This document shows, piece after piece, positions 8,101 to 16,435 of a stretch of DNA of 64,000 nucleotides. The stretch lies in contig CACXES010000046.1 in the NCBI GenBank assembly GCA_902766745.1, positions 1 through 64,000 of the forward strand, in the 5' to 3' direction. Both the position numbers and the translations under genes were made by a program. The notes below the pieces were generated by a model. That model was given only the letters and a program-made list of their open reading frames with translations. It was not told the DNA's origin and made no database searches. Source of the stretch: an uncultured Ruminococcus sp. GTDB taxonomy: Bacteria > Bacillota > Clostridia > Monoglobales > Monoglobaceae. The number at the start of each line of letters is the position of its first letter. Positions within the stretch are counted from its first letter, which is position 1.

Positions 8101-8721
8101 ATGGGTAAAACGACAGAAAATAAGATCGGGATTATGGGCGGAACCTTTGATCCGCCCCATCTCGGACACCTGCTTTCGGCAGAGTATACGGCGGCAGAGC
8201 TGGAGCTTGAACGAGTAATATTCATACCGACGGGACTTAAGGCATACAAAAGTGCCGATAATGCTGCCTCTGCGGCGGACAGATATGCTATGACAGCGGC
8301 AGCGACGGCGGCAAACGAGAAGTTTGACATATCGGATATAGAGATAAGGAACACAGGCATAAATTACACCGGCGATACCCTTGAAAAGCTGCACGGGATT
8401 TATCCGGGAACGCATTTTTATTTTATCGTCGGAGCGGATTCTCTCGATTATATGGACGAGTGGCACGAGCCGGAAAAGCTTTTTCGGCTGTGTACCGTTG
8501 CGGCGGTGGGAAGGCCCGGGTTTGACAAGGCACGGATTTTCGATAAGGCAGAGTCGCTGAAGCGGCGATTCAATGCGGATATCCGGTATATTGAAATGCC
8601 GCAGATAGATATTTCTTCATCGGAAATAAAAAACCGTATAAAGGCGGGAAAGTCCGTCAGATATATGGTTCCCGGCTGCGTGGAGGAATATATAAAGAGA
8701 GAGCGGCTTTACTTTAAATAA
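8101..8721 (+). CDS. nadD: Nicotinate-nucleotide adenylyltransferase
   Basis: Converts nicotinate mononucleotide and ATP to deamido-NAD, the NAD synthesis step shared by de novo and salvage routes. The nucleotidyltransferase signature GTFDPPHLGHL lies at residues 14-24 and the ATP-binding ISSSEIKNRI near 180. 206 residues, normal length. ATG 8101 is chosen because homology starts with MGKTTENKIGIMGG. First gene of the conserved nadD-yqeK-lcp-rsfS-leuS series. Confidence 0.95.
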   Translation: MGKTTENKIGIMGGTFDPPHLGHLLSAEYTAAELELERVIFIPTGLKAYKSADNAASAADRYAMTAAATAANEKFDISDIEIRNTGINYTGDTLEKLHGIYPGTHFYFIVGADSLDYMDEWHEPEKLFRLCTVAAVGRPGFDKARIFDKAESLKRRFNADIRYIEMPQIDISSSEIKNRIKAGKSVRYMVPGCVEEYIKRERLYFK

Positions 8722-8739
8722 TACAGGAGACAGCTTGAA

Positions 8740-9318
8740 ATGACAGATACGGATAAAATAGTTAATTATCTCAGGGAGAACCTGAGCGAGAAGAGATTTA
8801 AACATTCCCTCGGGGTCGCAGAGGAGGCAAAGCGGCTTGCGGGGCATTACTTTGCGGACGGTGAAAAGGCGTATCTTGCCGGGCTTGTCCATGACTGTGC
8901 AAAGGAAATTCCGGAGACGGAGGCAAAGAAGCTTCTTCGGGATAAGTATAAAATTGTGATAGATCCGGTATCGATGAACACTCCGAAGCTTCTGCACGGA
9001 CCATTGGGTGCGTGCATGGCGCAGAGCGAGTTCGGTATATTTGATGCGGAGATACTGGATGCGATAAAGTACCATACTACGGCAAAGGCGGATATGAGCC
9101 TTTTGACAAAGATTATATATATGGCGGATTATATAGAGCCGAACCGTACCTTTGACGGAGTGGAGGAGCTGAGAGAGCAGGCATATGATAACCTTGACAG
9201 GGCGATAATCACCGGGCTTGATTTTACGCTGTCGGAACTGATATCTGACGGGCATATGCTTCATCCCGACACGGTTCACGCCAGAAACTTTTTGCTCATG
9301 CAGAAAAAACGCAGATAG
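8740..9318 (+). CDS. yqeK: YqeK-type HD-domain phosphohydrolase
   Basis: HD-superfamily hydrolase; characterised YqeK proteins split diadenosine tetraphosphate symmetrically into two ADP. Metal ligands are visible: H in FKHSLGVAEEA (residue about 23), HD in GLVHDCAKEI (about 52), and the downstream H and D residues in IKYHTTAKADMSLLTKIIYMAD (given here only as positions about 109-130). 192 residues. It lies directly between nadD and the LCP protein gene. Confidence 0.92.
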   Translation: MTDTDKIVNYLRENLSEKRFKHSLGVAEEAKRLAGHYFADGEKAYLAGLVHDCAKEIPETEAKKLLRDKYKIVIDPVSMNTPKLLHGPLGACMAQSEFGIFDAEILDAIKYHTTAKADMSLLTKIIYMADYIEPNRTFDGVEELREQAYDNLDRAIITGLDFTLSELISDGHMLHPDTVHARNFLLMQKKRR

Positions 9319-9332
9319 CGGAGGTGTACTCA

Positions 9333-10268
9333 ATGAGACAGGTCGGAGAGGAAAGAGATCCTGCGTATTATGATTATGAATACCCCGATCCATACAAAAA
9401 GCCGCGGCGCAGACGGCCGAAATTCGGAAGAATGTTTTTGTCGCTTCTGATTGTGATTTTGGGTGCATGGCTTTTGTACAGTCTTTTGGGGAGCCTTATC
9501 GGCGGTCAGAAGTTCAGCATCTTCGGACCTGCGGATATGTCGGTCAGAAATGTGGTCGTTGCCGGTGTTGACGAGGGCGGATATCGGACGGATTTGATTC
9601 TGCTTTGCAGGGTTGACCGTGAAAAGAATCAGCTTAATATTCTTCAGATACCAAGAGACACCAAGATCAACAACAAGCGGAACGACAAGAAGATAAATTC
9701 GGCATATTATTCGGGGTTTGACTGCCTGAGAGCTGAGATAAATCAGGTGACGGGAATTTCCCCCGATAATTATATAATAGTAAGCTTTGATGCCTTTAAC
9801 GAGATTATTGATGCCTTGGGCGGAGTTACCGTTGATGTTCCGATTCGGATGTACTATACCGACCCGGTTCAGAACCTGACGATAGACTTGCAGCCGGGAA
9901 AGCAAAAGCTGGACGGTGAGCAAGCTCAGATGTTCATGAGGTTTCGCAAGAACAATGACGGCACAGGCTATGCTAACGGCGATACCGACAGGATAAATAC
10001 TCAAAAGCTGCTCTACACCGCAGTTCTGGACAAGCTGAAAAGTCCTGTCGGGATAATTCACCTTCCGGCGGTTCTTTTGGCGGTGAAGAAGCACACATCG
10101 ACAGATTTAAACGGTGATTTGACGAGCGTTCTGTTCGATATGGCGGCGTGCTCCGGGGATATGAACTTCTATTCCCTCCCGGGAAGCGGAAAGTATATCG
10201 GCGGCGTGTCGTACTTTGTGCATAACACAAACGAAACTCAGGCGTTGATTAACGCATACTTTAGATAA
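9333..10268 (+). CDS. LytR-CpsA-Psr (LCP) family glycopolymer ligase
   Basis: Membrane-anchored enzyme that transfers teichoic acid or other glycopolymers from undecaprenyl carriers to peptidoglycan. A cytoplasmic basic tail (KKPRRRRPKF) is followed by one transmembrane helix (about residues 33-52). The outside LCP domain shows the conserved arginine in QIPRDTKI, the DALGGVTVDV segment, and the Mg/pyrophosphate region RFRKNNDGTGYANGDTDR. 311 residues from ATG 9333, eight bases after GGAGG (9320-9324); GTG 9324 is less likely. Confidence 0.93.
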   Translation: MRQVGEERDPAYYDYEYPDPYKKPRRRRPKFGRMFLSLLIVILGAWLLYSLLGSLIGGQKFSIFGPADMSVRNVVVAGVDEGGYRTDLILLCRVDREKNQLNILQIPRDTKINNKRNDKKINSAYYSGFDCLRAEINQVTGISPDNYIIVSFDAFNEIIDALGGVTVDVPIRMYYTDPVQNLTIDLQPGKQKLDGEQAQMFMRFRKNNDGTGYANGDTDRINTQKLLYTAVLDKLKSPVGIIHLPAVLLAVKKHTSTDLNGDLTSVLFDMAACSGDMNFYSLPGSGKYIGGVSYFVHNTNETQALINAYFR

Positions 10269-10286
10269 GCAGACAGGAGATTTGAT

Positions 10287-10643
10287 ATGGCTTGTGAAAA
10301 TAATACTGTAAATAAGATAGTTAGGCTTTTATCCGCAAAGCAGGCGGAGGATATTACGGTTTTGAATGTGGAGGGGCTTACCACCCTGACTGATTATTTT
10401 GTTATCGCAACGGGCAAGAACGTCCGTCAGACACAGGCACTATGTGATGTTCTTGAGGAGGAGCTCGCCAAGGACGGCATACACCATGTTAACAAGGAGG
10501 GCTACCGCAGCGGCGACTGGATACTTGTCGGCTTCGGCGATGCCATTGTTCACATATTCCGCCCCGAGACCCGTGAGTTCTATGACTTAGAGCACGTTTG
10601 GCAGGACGGCATAAGAGTTGACGTTTCCGACCTTGTAAATTAG
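10287..10643 (+). CDS. rsfS: Ribosomal silencing factor RsfS
   Basis: 118-residue RsfS/YbeB/Iojap protein that binds L14 and blocks 50S-30S joining in starving cells. Diagnostic blocks: LNVEGLTTLTDYFVIATG (about 25-42), EGYRSGDWILVGFGDAIVHIF (positions about 72-92) and the FYDLEHVW motif. Typical position upstream of leuS. Confidence 0.96.
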   Translation: MACENNTVNKIVRLLSAKQAEDITVLNVEGLTTLTDYFVIATGKNVRQTQALCDVLEEELAKDGIHHVNKEGYRSGDWILVGFGDAIVHIFRPETREFYDLEHVWQDGIRVDVSDLVN

Positions 10644-10689
10644 ATTTGGATTTATTGCGCAATAAAAAGCAGAGGAGAAGTAAAAATAA

Positions 10690-13161
10690 ATGAAGTACGA
10701 TTTTGAACAGATTGAAACCAAGTGGCAAGAAAAATGGGAAAAGGACGGCGAGTTTAAAACCTGCGAGGATAAGACCAAGCCGAAGTACTACGCATTGGAG
10801 ATGTTCCCCTATCCGTCGGGAAATCTGCACATGGGTCATGTGCGTAACTACTCGATAGGTGACGTTGTGGCAAGATATAAAAAGATGCGCGGCTTTAACG
10901 TCCTGCACCCTATGGGCTGGGATTCCTTTGGACTTCCTGCGGAGAATGCCGCAATCAAGAACGGCACCCCTCCGGCAGAGTGGACCTGGGCGAATATAGA
11001 TAATATGCGCGGACAGCTTAAGCGTCTGGGCTTCAGCTATGACTGGGACAGAGAGGTTGCGACCGCAAAGCCCGACTACTATAAATTCACACAGTGGATG
11101 TTTTTGCAGCTTTACAAGCACGGTCTTGCGTATAAGAAAAAGTCATACGTAAACTGGTGCCCGTCATGTAAGACGGTGCTTGCCAACGAGCAGGTTGTGA
11201 ACGGCAAATGTGAACGCTGTAAGAGCGAGGTCGGAAAGAAGGATTTGGAGCAGTGGTTCTTTAAAATTACCGATTATGCACAGCGCCTGCTGGATGATAT
11301 AGATAAGCTTGAGGGTTGGCCGGATAAGGTTCGCTCCATGCAGACAAACTGGATAGGCAGAAGTGAGGGTGCAGAGCTTGAGTTTAAAATTGACGGCTCG
11401 GACAAGACCCTGACCGTTTATACAACCCGTCCCGATACCATTTACGGCGTGTCTTATATGGTTATCGCCCCCGAGCATCCTATTGTGGAGGAGCTTATTT
11501 CGGGCACCGAGAACGAGAACGAGTGCCGAGAGTTTATTAAAAAGGTTCACACTCAGAGCGAGATTGTACGTTCCGCAACAGATACCGAGAAAGAGGGAAT
11601 GTTCACCGGAAAGTATGTGATAAACCCGTTCAGCGGTGAAAAGATTCCGCTGTATTTGGCAAATTATGTCCTTCTGGACTACGGTACAGGCGTGGTTATG
11701 GGAGTGCCGGCACATGACGGCCGCGACTTTGATTTCGCGAAGAAGTATAACCTGCCGATTAAGATTGTTATTCAGCCGGAGGGTCAGCAGCTTAAATCCG
11801 AGGAGCTTGACGAGGCATTCGCCGCAGAGGGAATACTTGAAAATTCGGGAGAATTCAGCGGTATGCCCAACGAAAAGGCGTTGAGTGCCATGATTGAATA
11901 TGCGGAGGAAAAGGGCTTCGGAAAGAAAAAGGTCAACTTCCGCCTGCGTGACTGGCTTATTTCCCGTCAGAGATACTGGGGTGCGCCTATCCCGGTAGTG
12001 TACTGCGAGAAGTGCGGAACCGTTGAGATACCCGAGAGCGAGCTTCCCGTTATGCTTCCGGAGAACGTAAAGTTCACCGGTCAGGGTAAGTCGCCCCTCA
12101 GCGAATGTCCCGAATTTGTGAACACGACCTGTCCCAAGTGCGGCGGACCCGCAAAGCGTGAGACGGATACAATGGATACCTTTGTGTGCTCCTCGTGGTA
12201 TTTCATGAGATACTGCGACCCCCACAATGACAAAATGCCGTTCGATAAGGAAAAGACCGACTACTGGATGAATGTAGATCAGTATATCGGCGGTGTTGAA
12301 CACGCTATTCTGCACCTTTTATATGCAAGATTTTTCACAAAGGCACTCCACGACTTCGGATATATCAGCTGCGACGAGCCGTTTGAGAATCTTCTGACAC
12401 AGGGTATGGTACTTAAGGACGGAACAAAGATGTCGAAGTCAATCGGTAATGTTGTAAGTCCCGAGGAGATAATCAAAAAGTACGGCGCAGACACTGCAAG
12501 ATTGTTTATACTCTTCGCCGCTCCGCCGGAGCGTGACCTCGACTGGAATGACACCGCCGTTGAGGGTGCGTACAGGTTTTTGAATCGTGTATGGCGTGCT
12601 GCCGATGAGCTTTCGGAGTATATGACGGATAAGCCGATCGACGCCGCAGCACTCAATGAGGCAGAGAAAAAGCTTAGGTTTGCCGTTAACTCGAGCATCA
12701 AAAAGGTTACTGAGGACTGCAACCGATTCAGCTTTAACACTGCCGTAAGTTCGGTTATGGAGATGGTGAATTCCCTTTATAATTATAAGGAAAATACACC
12801 CAAGACAGAGTACAACGGTGCGGTCCTGCGTGAGGCGGTGGAGAGCATGATTTTGCTTCTTTATCCGTTTGTGCCGCATATCACCTCCGAGCTTTGGGAG
12901 ATGACCGGTCACGAAAGTGATATTTCGGTTCACGAATGGCCTGAGTCAGATGCCTCGGCTCTCGTGGTGAATGAGATTGAAATCGTTCTGCAGATAAACG
13001 GAAAGATTCGCGATAAGCTGGTTATTTCTCCGGACCTCACACGTGAGGAAATGTGCAGCCTTGCCTTAGAGAACGAAAAGGTAAAGCAGGCGGCAGAGGG
13101 CAAGCAGATTGTAAAGACAGTTGCAATTCCGAAGAAGCTTGTAAACGTGGTTATAAAATAA
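10690..13161 (+). CDS. leuS: Leucyl-tRNA synthetase
   Basis: 823-residue class I synthetase that charges tRNA-Leu. HIGH-type motif HMGH in [14 protein letters not shown] (about residues 38-51), KMSKS in [13 protein letters not shown] (about 577-589), a zinc-binding segment CPSCK...CERCK (about 157-180), and a CP1 editing domain with [10 protein letters not shown] and [13 protein letters not shown]. No T-box leader is seen: only 46 bases separate it from rsfS, so it depends on the upstream operon. Confidence 0.98.
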   Translation: MKYDFEQIETKWQEKWEKDGEFKTCEDKTKPKYYALEMFPYPSGNLHMGHVRNYSIGDVVARYKKMRGFNVLHPMGWDSFGLPAENAAIKNGTPPAEWTWANIDNMRGQLKRLGFSYDWDREVATAKPDYYKFTQWMFLQLYKHGLAYKKKSYVNWCPSCKTVLANEQVVNGKCERCKSEVGKKDLEQWFFKITDYAQRLLDDIDKLEGWPDKVRSMQTNWIGRSEGAELEFKIDGSDKTLTVYTTRPDTIYGVSYMVIAPEHPIVEELISGTENENECREFIKKVHTQSEIVRSATDTEKEGMFTGKYVINPFSGEKIPLYLANYVLLDYGTGVVMGVPAHDGRDFDFAKKYNLPIKIVIQPEGQQLKSEELDEAFAAEGILENSGEFSGMPNEKALSAMIEYAEEKGFGKKKVNFRLRDWLISRQRYWGAPIPVVYCEKCGTVEIPESELPVMLPENVKFTGQGKSPLSECPEFVNTTCPKCGGPAKRETDTMDTFVCSSWYFMRYCDPHNDKMPFDKEKTDYWMNVDQYIGGVEHAILHLLYARFFTKALHDFGYISCDEPFENLLTQGMVLKDGTKMSKSIGNVVSPEEIIKKYGADTARLFILFAAPPERDLDWNDTAVEGAYRFLNRVWRAADELSEYMTDKPIDAAALNEAEKKLRFAVNSSIKKVTEDCNRFSFNTAVSSVMEMVNSLYNYKENTPKTEYNGAVLREAVESMILLLYPFVPHITSELWEMTGHESDISVHEWPESDASALVVNEIEIVLQINGKIRDKLVISPDLTREEMCSLALENEKVKQAAEGKQIVKTVAIPKKLVNVVIK

Positions 13162-13260
13162 TAATTTAACAGAGTAATATTTGATGATAAAACGGGAGCT
13201 TTCGTCTTGTGCGGAGGTTTCCGTTTCGATTTTTTGGCGGTAGTTCAGCTTTTTGCCGAA

Positions 13261-13327
13261 AACGTTGAAATCCCTTGAACGTTGAAACCATTAACGTTGA
13301 AATTCCTTGAACGCTGAAACCCTTTTT
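13261..13327 (+). repeat. Four tandem copies of a 15-17-bp repeat
   Basis: AACGTTGAAA recurs at 13261, 13278 and 13293, and as AACGCTGAAA at 13310, each followed by a pyrimidine-rich TCCCTTG-like tail. Periods are 17, 15 and 17. The array lies between leuS and the next gene, upstream of a strong AGGAGG. The preceding stretch 13162-13260 holds only a weak AAACGG/CCGTTT pairing that might end leuS transcription. Confidence 0.8.
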
Positions 13328-13384
13328 GAATAATTTTCCGAAAGGCGGGTAAATTAAGATAAAGTAAAAAAGGAGGAATAAAAT

Positions 13385-13819
13385 ATGACAAGCAATGATA
13401 CAGTGGAGCTGCTCAAAGAGTGCAACTCCGGGATAAAGATGGGTGTTAACACGATTGATGAGGTGTGTGACAAGGTGTGCGACAGCGATCTTAAGCGTAT
13501 GCTTGACAGCTCGAAGGAGGAGCATCAGAGGCTCGGCAGCAGGACGCATGAGCTTTTGAGCCAATACCATGCGGAAACGTCAGAGCCGGGATTTGCGGCA
13601 AAGGCTATGTCGTGGATAAAAACAAATGTAATGATTCCGTCCGACGGCAGCGACAGCGCCGTGGCGGACCTGGTTACGGACGGGTGCAATATGGGTGTGA
13701 AGAATTTGAATAAGTACCTCAACCGTTATGAATCGGCAGACAGCACGGCAAAGAACATTGCCGGTGAGCTGATAAGTCTTGAAGAAAAGCTTGCCTGTGA
13801 CCTCAGACGCTATCTTTAG
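13385..13819 (+). CDS. Conserved hypothetical, ferritin-like helical bundle (DUF2383-like)
   Basis: 144 residues predicted to be almost entirely helical, with acidic/amphipathic heptads (TVELLKECNSGIKMGVNTID, then a segment of helix with SKEEHQRLGSRTHELL). Length and pattern resemble PA2169/DUF2383-type four-helix bundle proteins, but the assignment is tentative. AGGAGG at about 13370-13375 precedes ATG 13385. It stands alone between a repeat array and a strong terminator. Function unknown. Confidence 0.7.
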   Translation: MTSNDTVELLKECNSGIKMGVNTIDEVCDKVCDSDLKRMLDSSKEEHQRLGSRTHELLSQYHAETSEPGFAAKAMSWIKTNVMIPSDGSDSAVADLVTDGCNMGVKNLNKYLNRYESADSTAKNIAGELISLEEKLACDLRRYL

Positions 13820-13846
13820 CTCAGCGGAATTTAAAAGCGATTTTAT

Positions 13847-13882
13847 AAAACCTGCGGCATTTGATTTTGCCGCAGGTTTTTT
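13847..13882 (+). terminator. Intrinsic terminator after the ferritin-like gene
   Basis: AAAACCTGCGGCA (13847-13859) pairs with TGCCGCAGGTTTT (13868-13880), loop of eight, followed by a T-run. Confidence 0.95.
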
Positions 13883-13896
13883 ACTGAAAATTTTGG

Positions 13897-13925
13897 TTGA
13901 AAAAAGAGGATTAATGTTGTATAAT
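13897..13925 (+). promoter_or_regulatory. Sigma-A promoter of the DUF1836 gene
   Basis: TTGAAA at 13897-13902, 17-bp spacer, TATAAT at 13920-13925. Confidence 0.88.
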
Positions 13926-13956
13926 TATATTATAATTTGTGAGAGGAGCGGCAGGG

Positions 13957-14547
13957 ATGAATAAGGATAGAAAAATGCTTGAGAAAACCCTTGCGGAGCT
14001 GTCGACCGGTGCAGAGGGATTTTCACTTCCGGAATGGGAGGAGCTTCCGGATATCGAGCTGTATATGGATCAGGTATTGACGCTGATTTCAAAGTATTTG
14101 AGTATGTTTAACGAGGTGAGCGGTGCAGAAAAGCTGATAACACCGTCAATGATAAATAACTATGTTAAGCTTGGTACCATTCCGCCGCCTATCAAAAAGA
14201 GGTATTCGAGAGTGCATATGGCGTATCTTTTGGTTGTTTGCTCACTTAAGCAGACGTTGGATATGTCCACAATAAAGCGGCTTATGCCCGTGGGAATGAG
14301 CGAGGAGGAGACGAGGGATACATATAATTCCTTCGCCGTGAACCAAAAGAGAGCACTGTCACATTTTACGAGGGATTTGCGTTCCATGGCAAAGCCGATT
14401 TTAGATGAGAACAGGAGCGGTGACCTGGTTATGCAGGTGGCTGCCTCTGCAAGCATTTTTAAGATCCTTACCGAGCGTATATGCGCAGTTCCCGAGCAAG
14501 AACGGGAGGCAGAAGCAGAGAGCGGAGCCCGGACGGATAAGAATTAG
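13957..14547 (+). CDS. DUF1836 (YkrK-like) putative DNA-binding regulator
   Basis: 196 residues. The centre (KLITPSMINNYVKLGTIPPP and KRYSRVHMAYLLVVCSLKQ) is the DUF1836 core, which resembles a MerR-type winged helix. Members are thought to be transcription factors, targets unknown. ATG 13957 is eight bases after GAGAGGAG (13941-13948); GTG 13939 is less likely. The acidic C-terminal tail (about 175-196) is variable. It has its own consensus promoter. Confidence 0.85.
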   Translation: MNKDRKMLEKTLAELSTGAEGFSLPEWEELPDIELYMDQVLTLISKYLSMFNEVSGAEKLITPSMINNYVKLGTIPPPIKKRYSRVHMAYLLVVCSLKQTLDMSTIKRLMPVGMSEEETRDTYNSFAVNQKRALSHFTRDLRSMAKPILDENRSGDLVMQVAASASIFKILTERICAVPEQEREAEAESGARTDKN

Positions 14548-14580
14548 GGTGAAGCTAAATAAATTATGGGGGTGATATTT

Positions 14581-14994
14581 ATGTGGTTTGTTATGGCGTT
14601 GCTGTCGTCTGTGTTTGCGGCGTTGACATCTGTCTTGGCTAAGGTCGGGATTGACGGTGTTAATTCAAACCTTGCAACTGCACTGAGGACTGCTGTGGTG
14701 CTTATTATGTCCTGGGGCATGGTGTTTATAACGGGTTCATGGCGCAGTATATCCAATATCGGTCAGAGGAGTTGGCTTTTTATTATTTTATCGGGACTGG
14801 CAACCGGGGCATCGTGGCTGTGCTATTATAAGGCATTGCAGCTTGGTGATGTATCAAAGGTGGTGCCGATAGATAAGCTCAGCGTGGTTATAACGATTAT
14901 CTTTGCGGCGGTATTTCTACATGAGGAATTTACGTTAAAAAGCGCCCTCGGAGTGATTTTGCTCACAACGGGAACGCTTTTCATGGTTCTTTAA
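14581..14994 (+). CDS. Single-repeat EamA/DMT family membrane protein
   Basis: 137 residues with five hydrophobic helices, corresponding to one EamA repeat (half of a normal ten-helix drug/metabolite transporter). The signature SGLATGASWLCYYKALQLGD and the end FLHEEFTLKSALGVILLTTG are clear. Single-repeat members work as dimers. Start ATG 14581 follows GGGGGTGA by six bases; ATG 14566 overlaps that site. Substrate unknown. Confidence 0.88.
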   Translation: MWFVMALLSSVFAALTSVLAKVGIDGVNSNLATALRTAVVLIMSWGMVFITGSWRSISNIGQRSWLFIILSGLATGASWLCYYKALQLGDVSKVVPIDKLSVVITIIFAAVFLHEEFTLKSALGVILLTTGTLFMVL

Positions 14995-15144
14995 TTAAAA
15001 CGCGAAATTGCTTGATGCATATAAATGATTATAAACCGAAATATGCCTAAATTCATTATTTTTGGCAGGTTCGGGTTTATACTCTCACCTATTAAAAGCT
15101 CAAACAAATTCAAAGTCTTTATGCCTATTTAGTATTCAAAGGCT

Positions 15145-16089
15145 TTAAGCCTTTTTCAGGTCAACGATTTTGTAGGAGCTGCCGCTGATGTCAACAAAGT
15201 ACTTATACCGCTCCGTTACATCCTTGACGGAGCCGTCGTTGTATACTACACGGATGGTCGAATCTCTGATAACGGATACCTGGGTTGCGGAAACACGGGT
15301 GACGCTGTGGCAGCTAAGCGACAGCACCTCCTCCGACTGAACCTTAGAGGCGATTTCCAAAACGCTCTTGCTCTCCTGTGTTGCTTCGCTGCCGCTGTAA
15401 TACTGCGGAACATAGGCATCGCTGGCGGTATTGACGCCATTGACAAATGCATAAACAGCGTTTTCCACAAGGGCGGCAACGGCTGCGGAGTCATAGGAGT
15501 AGACCTGCGGTCTGGTCGATACGACATAGCTGCGTTTAACATAGCCCTCTCTGCCGGAATATCTTACTCTTGCAAAGACTGAATCAGTGTATTCCACAAC
15601 ATATATCTCTTCGCCTAAGGGTACCTGACATATCTCCGATGAGTTTTCATCCGGTGCGGTGCGCAGCGTGACGCTAACGTTACAGTTACCTATATACATT
15701 GAAGCGCCGACCGGTATAGGCTGCGGCTGCTGCGGCGCAGCTTGTGCCGGTTGCGTGTTCTGCGGCCGAACCTCATTAGACTGTGACTGCTGTGCTTGCT
15801 GTTCCTGCTGAACCTCTGTCTGCTGCGGCTGTGGTGCTTCGTGCTTACCGATTGAAATTACATCGGTCATGATAAGAACCGTGAAAATAACGGCGATGAC
15901 CAAAATTGCGGAAATAACGGAAATCGCAACGATAAGCCCCGTATTTTTGCCGCTTTTGTGCGGTGGATAGTTGGGACGGTAATTTGGCGGATAGCCGCCG
16001 TTTTGACCGCCGGGATAGCCGGGACGCTGAGTCGGCGGATAGCCGCCGTTTTGGTTGTTCTGCCCGTTATGCTCGTTTGGATAGTTCAT
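15145..16089 (-). CDS. Membrane-anchored SH3b-domain protein with Pro/Gln-rich regions
   Basis: 314 residues. Residues 1-45 are a Gly/Pro/Tyr/Asn-rich tail with PGYPGGQNGGYPPNYRPNYPP repeats. A transmembrane helix (about 51-75) follows, then a Gln/Pro linker (about 84-125), then a bacterial SH3 domain (about 128-190: VTLRTAPDENSSEICQVPLG, then YSGREGYVKRSYV). The C-terminal 110 residues resemble an NTF2-like extracellular fold. SH3b domains usually bind peptidoglycan. Convergent with the EamA gene; AAGGAG precedes the start. Its last codons lie inside a short palindrome (AAAGGCTT/AAGCCTTT, 15138-15154) that may end transcription. Confidence 0.8.
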   Translation of the reverse strand: MNYPNEHNGQNNQNGGYPPTQRPGYPGGQNGGYPPNYRPNYPPHKSGKNTGLIVAISVISAILVIAVIFTVLIMTDVISIGKHEAPQPQQTEVQQEQQAQQSQSNEVRPQNTQPAQAAPQQPQPIPVGASMYIGNCNVSVTLRTAPDENSSEICQVPLGEEIYVVEYTDSVFARVRYSGREGYVKRSYVVSTRPQVYSYDSAAVAALVENAVYAFVNGVNTASDAYVPQYYSGSEATQESKSVLEIASKVQSEEVLSLSCHSVTRVSATQVSVIRDSTIRVVYNDGSVKDVTERYKYFVDISGSSYKIVDLKKA

Positions 16090-16131
16090 AAAACATAACT
16101 CCTTCTGTGTTTCATTGTTTCAAACATTTAT

Positions 16132-16160
16132 ATTATATCACTTACCGGTTGATTTGTAAA
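16132..16160 (-). promoter_or_regulatory. Promoter of the SH3b-protein gene
   Basis: On the minus strand TTTACA (16160-16155), 17-bp spacer, TATAAT (16137-16132). The rest of the 16161-16322 gap holds two small hairpins (CGGGG/CCCCG near 16171-16187, CTTGCA/TGCAAG near 16194-16227) with no assigned function. Confidence 0.82.
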
Positions 16161-16322
16161 GAAAAAATTCTCGGGGGAGGTTCCCCGCACTAACTTGCAA
16201 TCTGTGTAGGGCTTTGCCTCCTGCAAGCATCGCTCTGCGTTGCTATGATTTAAAAACGAGCCTGACCGACAATAAATATCAATTATTTTTCAAAATTAAG
16301 CAAAAGTTGAGCAAAATTATCA

Positions 16323-16351
16323 TTGCATATTACGAGAATATATGTTATACT
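16323..16351 (+). promoter_or_regulatory. Promoter of leuA
   Basis: TTGCAT at 16323-16328, 17-bp spacer, TATACT at 16346-16351. The leader is only about 80 nt, too short for a T-box. Confidence 0.8.
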
Positions 16352-16435
16352 GAAAAGAACAGCATCAAAGGCATTGGACTCGGATGTTGTTTCAACAAAC
16401 AGACAAATATAAAACGGGAAGGGTAGGTACATATT

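Noticed and set aside
13261-13327. Possible CRISPR array
   Set aside because: Units are 15-17 bp without spacers, and no cas genes are present.
15000-15160. Strong terminator between the convergent EamA and SH3b genes
   Set aside because: Only imperfect pairings (GCCTAAA/TTTTGGC) and a short palindrome at 15138-15154 are present, so no separate terminator feature was called.
16161-16322. Possible tRNA or T-box in the gap before leuA
   Set aside because: No cloverleaf, no T-box sequence or specifier stem; the promoter starts transcription downstream of most of it.
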